From Eubacteriales Family XIII. Incertae Sedis bacterium (GTDB lineage Bacteria; Bacillota; Clostridia; Peptostreptococcales; Anaerovoracaceae): 32,444 nucleotides of DNA. The translations under genes were made by a program, and so were the position numbers. This document shows, one piece after another, positions 26,601 to 32,444 of the stretch; position 1 is the first letter of the stretch; every line of letters starts with the position of its first letter. The DNA lies in NCBI GenBank assembly GCA_031264295.1, contig JAISED010000065.1:1-32444 (forward strand), in the 5' to 3' direction. The notes under the pieces were generated by a model, which saw only the letters and a list, made by a program, of their open reading frames with translations, was not told the origin of the DNA and searched no databases.

Positions 26601-27612
26601 GGTGTTGGATGAACTGCTTGCGGAGGATTATTTTGCGGAGATCTTCTATGATGAAGGCGAACGCAGGCGCAATTACCCGAGGCTTAAGGCCATTAAGACT
26701 GCGGACTCGCCGAACCTTGAGCTGGATAATAACTCGGTTGTGCTCGTGCTCGGCGGCGCGCAAGGCATCACCCGCGAGTTGACGGCGAAAATGGCGGCGG
26801 AATATCCGTGTAAGTATATACTGGTAGGGCGCTCGGCTGAGAACAAAGAGGATGATGAAAAGTACGGAGAACTGAATTCCGTCGACGAAATAAGAAAACG
26901 CCTCATAGATGAAGGAGAACTCAAGGAGTTAAAGGCGATCGAGACGAGAGCCAAAGAGATATTCAAGACTGTTCAGATCAGTAAGTCGATAAAATTGATC
27001 GAAGCAAACGGCGGAACGGTGGCGTATCTCTCGGCCAATGTGAAGGATAAAGACGAGTTCAGGACGCTCATCAGCGGTGTGAAGGAGAAATACGGTAAGA
27101 TCGACGCCGTTATCCACGCGGCGGGGATCCTTGAAGATAAGCTTTTCCAGGACAAGACGCTTGAATCATTTGAACGCACATATCAGACCAAGGTGAATCC
27201 GATGTACGTGATCGCGGAAGAACTGCTCCCCGATCTCAAACTACTGGTAATGTATTCCAGCGTTTCGGCAACCTTCGGTAATGTAGGCCAGTGTGATTAT
27301 GCGTCCGGAAACAGTGTGCTCGATCAAACCGCCTATCTGCTCGGCAGGAAGGGACTGGAAACAAAGATAATCGCGTTCAACTGGGGTCCTTGGAAGGGCG
27401 CGGGTATGGTGTCAAAGGGACTCGAAACCGAAATGAAGAAAAAAGGTATGTCTTTGATTCAGATGGATGCGGGCAGCCGTATATATATTGACGACTTGAA
27501 ATATGGAGACGTGTCACAGGTGTTGGCGATTGCCGGAAACGATGAAGGTGTTGGAGCTTTCTTATTGAATGCCATGAATTCCCGCATAAAGCCGGCCGGT
27601 AATAAAGCCTAG
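20698..27612 (+). CDS. Type I fatty-acid/polyketide synthase, NPD-NPD(ER)-KS-AT-ACP-KR (PfaA/PfaD-like fusion)
   Basis: This 2304-residue megasynthase probably works iteratively on malonyl units in the cytoplasm. Residues about 12-250 are a degenerate nitropropane-dioxygenase-like barrel. A better-kept copy at about 300-580 (IKYPVAQGPMARVSDV, FEGRESGGHVGP, FFAGGIHDA) resembles the FMN enoyl reductase PfaD. KS (about 660-1102) has C848 in DAACASS, H983 in EAHGTGT and H1023 in GHTKCAAG. AT (about 1205-1500) has S1301 in GHSYGE and an AFHSP motif suiting malonyl. One ACP (about 1680-1775) has S1727 in LSIDSIKRLEI, the PUFA-synthase style. KR (about 1830-2300) has GGAQGITRE (from 2019), S2188, Y2201 and N2205. 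ATG 20698 follows an in-frame TGA, so the start is certain within the first codons. The ribosome site is weak. No thioesterase or DH is present; the DH lies in the next gene. The product is unknown. Confidence 0.9.
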   Translation: MQTKNKKKEVMVLTPFEMPDVELALDTIKAGAFPVLHLGRDLETAEHVLSELSLMTDEPFGVCLADRALKGLKLPEQVTVIITAYGKHYKRGITVKNKEAATLYQVHSVKEAEAAIAEKAPAIIIKGSEGAGFVAEESSFIIFQKIIGECLKNKIDLYIQGGAGVHTSAAYLGLGAQGVILDSQVALLPECRAPQEVKNTLVRLTGSEMLMIDGFRVLTRPNSPKLADETTFEELRAYLGGFDLSANYIPVGLDVTFSVDFKEKYKNLNTLVFSIHEAAYSHLRQAKALGSIAPDNGLAEYLGIKYPVAQGPMARVSDVPEFAREVAKGGALPFTALSMASGAAAEKLLTATAAKVGGRPWGVGILGFAYPQLVDEQTKLILQAKPDVVLIAGGRPSQAKPFEKEGIKVFLHTPATGLLDMFLKEGARNFIFEGRESGGHVGPLPSTVLWEKQIVRLLQEEDKSSINVFFAGGIHDALSSAFVSIMSAPLAAGAMKVGVLVGTAYLYTKEIVETGAITKEYQQSVIKQNETMLLKTAYGQETRALRTPYTQFFNNEKTRMLAEGIDPKEVWVKLEEINMGRLRIASKGVKRQGDELIKVSDDEQLESGLFMTGEVTTLVDKTTSVRRLHSAVTTGGNEFLAKLNDMPRPDYETLREYQPCDIAIIGMAGVFPFAEDLDEYWKNILFNKDCVTEVSDYRWSRELFFKQEGRDTDYSVSKWGAFLQQTDFDALEFGITPQSLPSIEPVQLLSLLIAKRALADAGYGDIAKADFEDTSVIFGAQGAGELTGVYGSRTGLKGMLGEIPESIDASLPKLTEDSFPGMLSNVISGRITNRLNMGGRNYTVDAACASSLAALDVAFHELHSKRSNMVVLGGADLHNSINDFLMFSSTFALSKKGYCSTFDSDADGITLGEGIGVVILKRLEDAKRDCNKIYAVIKGIGGSSDGRNLGLTAPSKGGQMKALRRAYKSAGITPSDVGLIEAHGTGTVVGDRIELSALTDVFVESGALPGQTNLGSVKTQIGHTKCAAGIAGLIKATMAVKYGVLPPTLHLNNPNSAYKGNNPFTFNAEKPGIWNKSKRIAGVSGFGFGGTNFHTILQNYEEEIPQSTIMNAWPSELFIFRGDTPEEAKELMAKVKTLYSVNNTLRIRDVAYSLLEYNEKDVQIVIVASNHEELTDRIDKIIDGAIGTDDAKRAELSGVYFRNPVEGKVAFLFSGQGSQRVNMARDLFVIFPFMRKLIEKNPEYMDILFPASAFTNDEKKAQRSLITDTRNAQPLLGVVDYAIADFLRSLDIVPDMVAGHSYGEIPALCFADAFSPDYLMSLSSRRAESILGAVGGDPGKMAAVTAAPDELADLLKGETEVWAVNYNSEKQTVVAGTSESIKSFIAKATEKKISCKELNVACAFHSPLIANSKVLFADALRDVAFKKPTVQVWSNTTAAVYPASPESIKNRLADHLVNPVRFSEQLVNMYEDGARVFVEAGPGNVLIGLVSGTLGRDKDVITIQTEKQGKDGLTFLLQALARYVSTGRKVNMEKLYDGRDVETVNIDTPDDYRKNSTVWYIDGKGAVPSNGKPPLGEGAQTGTILSLKDLMKGSVNESVTFSPEAIMMAYLDNMNAMIQDQRDVMLGYLGEPEMSPRTPYQRTYVNRQPIQAPTSGAAEGVEVAVQVSEADAVQSEAGTGDTIPNVFDVSPEELKDIILDVVSTNTGYPIDMLGMDVDLEADLSIDSIKRLEIIGALQERVRFSEGAIYSEDSYSKMVEIKTLSGLVNWIVELGKQIKASLDAEGAADADGQKPAEAAGTTEAAVEAGDTDEVTRVVFESEAFPLNRQASDKIKGKRFALIDDEGGFAAAVKTQLEAEGAIVEFIAKDAGDLTAYDGLIVINICESPVNITVSEFFNLVKAADLSKIQWIQVFDDAPGTVLATDGVSEVVKLQGFTGLVKTLAQEYADVNSRAVSLLQKFEKEAFAKLVLDELLAEDYFAEIFYDEGERRRNYPRLKAIKTADSPNLELDNNSVVLVLGGAQGITRELTAKMAAEYPCKYILVGRSAENKEDDEKYGELNSVDEIRKRLIDEGELKELKAIETRAKEIFKTVQISKSIKLIEANGGTVAYLSANVKDKDEFRTLISGVKEKYGKIDAVIHAAGILEDKLFQDKTLESFERTYQTKVNPMYVIAEELLPDLKLLVMYSSVSATFGNVGQCDYASGNSVLDQTAYLLGRKGLETKIIAFNWGPWKGAGMVSKGLETEMKKKGMSLIQMDAGSRIYIDDLKYGDVSQVLAIAGNDEGVGAFLLNAMNSRIKPAGNKA

Positions 27613-27642
27613 TAGTGTCTGGGGACGTGGAGGTTATGTAAG

Positions 27643-30600
27643 ATGCAACAAAAAGATATTGCCATAGTAGGGATGTCGATATATTGCCCGGGCAGTGACA
27701 CCTTGGATGAATTTTGGCATAATTTGGCTAGTGGCGTGGATTCCATCACAGAGGCGCCGGAATCGGCTATAGAAAGCTATTATTTCGGACGTGAGGAAGG
27801 CGCGATAGACAGCTTTTACTGCAACCGCGGAGGGTTTTGCAAGACTTGCAGCGTCGATCCTATGCGTTACGGATTTGTACCGATCACCTTTGACGGCATC
27901 GATCCTGAGCAGGTTTACTCCCTTGTCGGTGTGGAACGGGCTCTCATCGACGCCGGGATATTAGAAAAAGGAATTTCACTCAATAAATGCTCGATCATAA
28001 TCGGAAAGGGCGGTTTTTCCGGTAATATAGCCTTGCGCTCGGCGGAGATTCTGCGAGCCGGTCCTCAGATAGAGCAGATCGTGAAATACGCGTGCCCTGA
28101 GATACCGGACGATGATCTCAGAATGATCAAAAAGGAATTTCAGGAGAAATGCGGTCGTTTTCAAGCGGACACGGCTACCGGCATAATGCCTAGTCTCATC
28201 GCTTCTCAGGTCGCTAACCGCTTTGACATGCGCGGTCCTGCATATACTGTGGACGCAGCCTGCGCCAGCGGCATCGTGGCCGTGAACCATTCGATAAGTC
28301 TGCTTGAGAGCGGGCAGTGCGAAATCGCCGTTGCAGGCGGTTTGCATCTCATCCAGAGCGCGATGTTCTGGGGCGCTTTTAATATGATGGGGGCTTTGTC
28401 GCATAAGAATGAAATATCCCCATTCAGCGCGGACGCCGACGGGCTTCTCGTCGGTCAGGGCGCCGGATTTGTCGTTTTAAAAACGCTTGAACGCGCTGTT
28501 TCTGATAATGACAAGATATACGCGGTTATAAAAGGCACGGCGATCTGCAGCGACGGCAAAGGTTCCCATGTGCTGGTAACCTCTGTTCAGGGACAACTCA
28601 GGGTTTTAGACGAGGCATGGAAAGACGCCGGTATGGATCCTTCTGAGATCGGATATGTTGAGGCTCACGGAACGGGAACAGTGGTTGGCGATCGCACGGA
28701 GATCTCAACATTGACGCAGTTCTTCGGCGACGCTTCTAAACCCGAGGCTTTTGTGGGTTCTGTAAAGTCGAACATCGGACATACGATGCCTGCCGCAGGG
28801 ATGATAGGTCTCATCAAGACGGCCTTAGCTCTGTATTACCGTAAAATTCCGCCTACGCTTCATTGTGAGAATCCGCTGCCTGTCATGGCTGAGTCGCGCT
28901 TCAACGCGCCGCAGGAACTCATAGACTGGGACGGCGAGAAGTACCCGCTTATAGCGGGTGTAAATTCATTCGGATTCGGCGGAGCGAACGCGCACGCGGT
29001 GTTGACGGCGTATGAACCGGCTGGGGAAAAACGCGTTAAACCGTTTACCTACTACGGAGAAACCGTTATCGCCTCCGCTCGCAGTAAAGAGGCTCTGATC
29101 GCAAAGCTGGAATCGGGAGATTTCACAAATACAGGAGGCGATTACCGTATAGCGGTATTCAATCCGGATCCCAATCGAATGAAGCAGGCAATAGATATTA
29201 TTAACAACGACGCGGTTTGGAACGGGAGACTGGATATCTGGTTCTCCAATGAACCTCTGTTGACAAACGGGGGGAAGATAGTGTTCATGTACCCCGGTTT
29301 CGTGATGGATACCGAGTGCGAAACCGATTCTATAAGTGATTACTTTGGATTTGAGAAGTTTGAGTTTGACGGAGAAGACCCGAGCCAATACGGAGGCTTG
29401 CGTCCATATTTCGCTCAGGCTTTAAGCTCCAAGGCTTTTGACAGCCTCGGCGTAGAGCCGGATATACACGCGGGTCATAGCATCGGCGAATGGCACGCCA
29501 CCAACGCGGCGGGCATGGTCGGAGAAGAGGTTCCGCGCCACGTTATCGAACGCATGGCATACTTCGCCAGCATCCATGAGACGGCGCTGTATTATGTGGC
29601 GGTCAGCAATGTAAACCGTGAAAAGATCGATGAATGGTGCAGCAAGATCGATCGTATTTATATGGCGAACGACAACTGCCCCGAACAGATAGTCATGTGC
29701 GGGGATGAAGAGTCAAAGGACAAGCTCATCAAAGTGCTTGAAGAAGAGCATGTGTATTATTACTTGCTTCCATTTTTGGGTGGATTCCATACGCCTTTCG
29801 GGGAGGAGTATGTGGAAGTATCGCGGAAGATCGCCCATAAGATCGACCTTAAACCGCCTAAGAAGCCCATATGGTTGAGCACCCTTGATGGACCGCTTGA
29901 GGAAGGCAGAGACGCCTTCATCGACGCCATGTCGCAGCAGCTTGTACGACCGGTGCATTTTCGCAGCATGATAGAGAAGATGTACGATGAAGCGGATGCC
30001 CGCATTTTCATACAGGTCGGGCTGGGTACGCTTGTAGGCTTTGTTGACAACACCCTTAAAGGCAGGAAGTATGCGGCTATCGCTTCGAACGCGCCTTTAC
30101 GCTCGGGGATGGAGCAGCTAAGACGCGTACTCGCGATGCTGTTTGTGAATGGCAAAGAGAATGTTGATCTTAGCTTTATAGGCGTCAAACAGCAGTATCT
30201 TGGAGAGCATAGCGTTGTTCCTTTATCTACAACACCTAAATTCGTTATGGAGCTTCCTCTGCTGAGGGACGCTATACAGAAATATTATCAGCCTAATACA
30301 AGCGGCGCCGCCGCCGGTCTTGCTGCGGAGTTTTTAAAGTACGAGGAGTCCGGCAATCCATTGATGCAAGCGGTGAGTGATAACATAACCGCCGCCGTGA
30401 AAGTGCAACGCGAGCTTATCGGGCTATTCGGAGAAAACAGTCCGTCTTCTGAGGATTCAGCTCCAAGAACCGCTCTGGTGCGAGGCAGGATGGCGGAAAT
30501 GAGCCTACAGCCGCTTTTAGAAGTAAGAACCGCGCCCGTGAAGGCAAAGGGCAAGAAGGGCGAACGATTCGAAGAAGATATGCACCTTACATTCCAGGAT

Positions 30601-32037
30601 CATCCCTACCTCATCGATCACTCTATAGTCAAACAGCCAAAGGATTGGCCGGTTCAAGATGACTTAAACCTTGTCGTGCCATTTGCTCTTACGCTGGAAT
30701 TATTGGCGGAGAGGGCGATTAATCACGCGAACGGGAGAAAACTGGTGCGTATCACTTCATCTACGGCGATGAAGTGGATAACGGTTGAAACGCCCTTTGA
30801 CGCTAAAGTTATAGGTGTGTGGAAGTCCAATGATACACTTTCACTTGCGATTTCCGGTCACGCCGGCGCTGATTTCCATTTTGCCGACGAGTACCCGGAA
30901 CCGCCGAAAGAGAGCGATATGGATTTCGAGATCGGCAAACCGCTCATCAGCGCTCTAGGAATGGCCGAAGCGTATGACAGGTATTCTTTCCACGGGCCGC
31001 AATATCATAGCGTGAGGGAGTATAACAATATCTCGGAGCGCGGCATTTATGCGACTTCGGAGAAGCAGGCAGGCAGAGGTTCATTGCTAGATGCTTTGGG
31101 GCAGATCATAGGACTCTATCTACATGTGACTCAGACGGTAAATACGATTTCTTTCCCCATCAGGGTTAACGAGATAAATCTCTACGATGATATATTTGAT
31201 CAAAAAGGAAGCTTTGATACCAAACTGATCATAACCAGCCAGTCACCCTCATTGGTCATAGGCAACATGATTATGAGCCGCAACGGCAGGATATGGCTGA
31301 GCGCAAACAGTTGGATCAACCAACGCTTTGAGAACGATCGCGACATGTGGAACACCATAATCAAGCCTCAGCGTAACATGACGGCTTATGAACTTGCTCC
31401 CAATGTGTATATGTATCATAACGCATATGAAAAAACCCACAGTTGGATGCTGTTGCGGAGCAGATTCCTCAACAGCGAAGAGAGAAGACACTATGACGGG
31501 CTGAACAGAAATAATCAGTACGCCTTTATTATAAGCAGAATCGCGCTCAAGGACGCTGTACGTTCACATGTGAAGGATGATGAGGGAAATTATCCCTTCC
31601 CGATAGCCATAAGCGTAAGCCATGATGAGAAGGGTAGACCTTATGTTCACGGCGAGGGCGGGCTGGATGAAATACTCAAGGGGCTGCATGTTTCCCTGGC
31701 GCATAAAGGTATGCGTTCTGTAGCGATCGCCGCCGACAAACCGGTCGGAGTTGATCTGGAAGAAATAACAGAACGTGACGGCAATTTTAAAGAACTTGCC
31801 TTTACTGATAAGGAACAGGCAATGCTGGCGGAACTGGGCAATGACAAGCCGAATGAATGGTGCACGCGTTTTTGGGTGGCTAAAGAAGCATATTCTAAAA
31901 TGCTGGGTACGGGACTGGGCGGGAACCCCAAGCAGTTCGAAATCGAGGCGGTAAACGCTGATGAGATCATCATCGGCGGCGTATCGGTGAAGACGGTGAT
32001 ATATAAGGAGGATTTCATTGTAGGATGGACAATATAG
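27643..32037 (+). CDS. Type I synthase subunit KS-AT-DH with C-terminal phosphopantetheinyl transferase
   Basis: The 1464-residue partner completes the reaction cycle. KS is intact: C207 in DAACASG, H342 in EAHGTGT and H380 in NIGHTMPAAG. AT has S613 in GHSIGEWHA and a GGFHTP motif. The dehydratase double hot-dog has HPYLIDH (H987-H993), FHGPQYHSV and D1150 in SLLDALGQ. The last 200 residues are a Sfp-type 4'-phosphopantetheinyl transferase with GVDLEEI (1369-1375) and WVAKEAYSKMLG (from 1411). This should load the cofactor onto the ACPs of this system. No ACP is present within this chain. GGAGG at 27630-27634 precedes the ATG, 30 bp after the first gene, so they are co-translated. The fused transferase recalls fungal FAS alpha chains and some PfaC-type proteins. 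Substrate and product are not determinable. Confidence 0.9.
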   Translation: MQQKDIAIVGMSIYCPGSDTLDEFWHNLASGVDSITEAPESAIESYYFGREEGAIDSFYCNRGGFCKTCSVDPMRYGFVPITFDGIDPEQVYSLVGVERALIDAGILEKGISLNKCSIIIGKGGFSGNIALRSAEILRAGPQIEQIVKYACPEIPDDDLRMIKKEFQEKCGRFQADTATGIMPSLIASQVANRFDMRGPAYTVDAACASGIVAVNHSISLLESGQCEIAVAGGLHLIQSAMFWGAFNMMGALSHKNEISPFSADADGLLVGQGAGFVVLKTLERAVSDNDKIYAVIKGTAICSDGKGSHVLVTSVQGQLRVLDEAWKDAGMDPSEIGYVEAHGTGTVVGDRTEISTLTQFFGDASKPEAFVGSVKSNIGHTMPAAGMIGLIKTALALYYRKIPPTLHCENPLPVMAESRFNAPQELIDWDGEKYPLIAGVNSFGFGGANAHAVLTAYEPAGEKRVKPFTYYGETVIASARSKEALIAKLESGDFTNTGGDYRIAVFNPDPNRMKQAIDIINNDAVWNGRLDIWFSNEPLLTNGGKIVFMYPGFVMDTECETDSISDYFGFEKFEFDGEDPSQYGGLRPYFAQALSSKAFDSLGVEPDIHAGHSIGEWHATNAAGMVGEEVPRHVIERMAYFASIHETALYYVAVSNVNREKIDEWCSKIDRIYMANDNCPEQIVMCGDEESKDKLIKVLEEEHVYYYLLPFLGGFHTPFGEEYVEVSRKIAHKIDLKPPKKPIWLSTLDGPLEEGRDAFIDAMSQQLVRPVHFRSMIEKMYDEADARIFIQVGLGTLVGFVDNTLKGRKYAAIASNAPLRSGMEQLRRVLAMLFVNGKENVDLSFIGVKQQYLGEHSVVPLSTTPKFVMELPLLRDAIQKYYQPNTSGAAAGLAAEFLKYEESGNPLMQAVSDNITAAVKVQRELIGLFGENSPSSEDSAPRTALVRGRMAEMSLQPLLEVRTAPVKAKGKKGERFEEDMHLTFQDHPYLIDHSIVKQPKDWPVQDDLNLVVPFALTLELLAERAINHANGRKLVRITSSTAMKWITVETPFDAKVIGVWKSNDTLSLAISGHAGADFHFADEYPEPPKESDMDFEIGKPLISALGMAEAYDRYSFHGPQYHSVREYNNISERGIYATSEKQAGRGSLLDALGQIIGLYLHVTQTVNTISFPIRVNEINLYDDIFDQKGSFDTKLIITSQSPSLVIGNMIMSRNGRIWLSANSWINQRFENDRDMWNTIIKPQRNMTAYELAPNVYMYHNAYEKTHSWMLLRSRFLNSEERRHYDGLNRNNQYAFIISRIALKDAVRSHVKDDEGNYPFPIAISVSHDEKGRPYVHGEGGLDEILKGLHVSLAHKGMRSVAIAADKPVGVDLEEITERDGNFKELAFTDKEQAMLAELGNDKPNEWCTRFWVAKEAYSKMLGTGLGGNPKQFEIEAVNADEIIIGGVSVKTVIYKEDFIVGWTI

Positions 32038-32324
32038 AAGACAAATCAACTAAGCAGGACGCTGTTTTTAATAAACTGAAGTTGATGGTTACGGAGATCA
32101 TCGGCGAAGACGTCGCCAGACTCATAGATATTACCGAAAATAGCAAATTTGTCTCCGATTTAGGGATGGACAGCATAGTCATGGTCTCGTTCGCCGAGAA
32201 GGTAAATAAGGTTTACGGCGAGGAAGTTGATCTGATGACTTGGATTTCCAAGAAGAACGTGAGACAGTTATTGAAGCTGTCGATGGGCGATTTAGCGGAA
32301 TTTATTGCGGGTTCCATAGATTGA
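32025..32324 (+). CDS. Discrete acyl carrier protein
   Basis: The 99-residue acidic protein has the phosphopantetheine motif SDLGMDSIVMVSF with the modifiable Ser, inside a four-helix carrier-protein pattern. It overlaps the end of the synthase subunit by 13 bp, and an AAGGAGG lies inside that gene about 13 nt before its ATG, so it is translationally coupled. It may accept the finished chain, deliver a starter or serve as an extra carrier for the DH subunit, which lacks its own ACP. Its motif (LGMDSIV) differs from the embedded ACP's (LSIDSIK), so the two are not recent copies. Confidence 0.92.
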   Translation: MDNIEDKSTKQDAVFNKLKLMVTEIIGEDVARLIDITENSKFVSDLGMDSIVMVSFAEKVNKVYGEEVDLMTWISKKNVRQLLKLSMGDLAEFIAGSID

Positions 32325-32372
32325 CGTGTCTATTCAGAGGTAGGTACCCCTTAATAAGCAGCGCAATTAACG

Positions 32373-32398
32373 AAGAAGCCGAAAGGCTTCTTTTTTTT
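32373..32398 (+). terminator. Terminator of the synthase operon
   Basis: AAGAAGCC (32373-32380) pairs with GGCTTCTT (32385-32392) around a GAAA tetraloop, followed by TTTTTT. It lies 49 bp past the ACP stop and marks the end of the three-gene operon. The remaining 46 bp contain only a short CTGGA/TCCAG dyad. Confidence 0.93.
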
Positions 32399-32444
32399 CG
32401 AAAATATTCTCAAAAGGCTGGACTCGTTTTCCAGAATATGAGAT

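Overview
The window looks like the chromosome of an anaerobic, low-to-moderate G+C Firmicute, most likely a Clostridia-class bacterium. The reasons are the prmA-rsmE-mtaB-HIT gene run, textbook TTGACA/17-bp/TATAAT promoters with strong GGAGG ribosome sites, a giant 2-hydroxyacyl-CoA dehydratase activase-type protein (a family of anaerobes), a YerC/YecD-type TrpR-like regulator and a COG2426-type small membrane protein. The assignment is inferred from gene content; no rRNA is present.

Left part (1-9.8 kb). The start of an unidentified gene runs off the left edge. A 1575-residue secreted multidomain glycoside hydrolase (minus strand) follows. It diverges, across a palindrome-rich intergenic region, from a 1431-residue protein with two complete activase ATPase halves.

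Middle part (9.8-20 kb). A YebC-family regulator is followed by a decayed island: a truncated TIR domain joined to remnants of what looks like an Rpn/PD-(D/E)XK nuclease gene with a heptad-repeat tail. A stand-alone macrodomain gene comes next. Then comes a housekeeping RNA-modification operon: prmA, rsmE, mtaB, a 43-bp minisatellite that begins inside the end of mtaB, a HIT hydrolase, and a small integral membrane protein. Facing it are two minus-strand DUF4143-type AAA ATPases with near-consensus promoters, a tRNA-Thr(GGT) with encoded CCA and its own promoter and terminator, and a TrpR-like regulator on the plus strand.

Right part (20-32.4 kb). This is the most striking region: a compact three-gene operon for an iterative type I fatty-acid/polyketide synthase related to PUFA ('Pfa') synthases. 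Protein 1 (2304 aa) reads NPD-like barrel, NPD/FMN enoyl-reductase-like barrel, KS, AT, ACP, KR. Protein 2 (1464 aa) reads KS, AT, DH, phosphopantetheinyl transferase. Protein 3 is a 99-aa free acyl carrier protein. Together they hold every activity of a full reducing cycle plus their own ACP-activating enzyme. The operon has an AT-rich 718-bp upstream region with two near-perfect promoters, inverted repeats and a small leader ORF, and ends in a strong terminator. No chain-release domain is visible, so the product is unknown.
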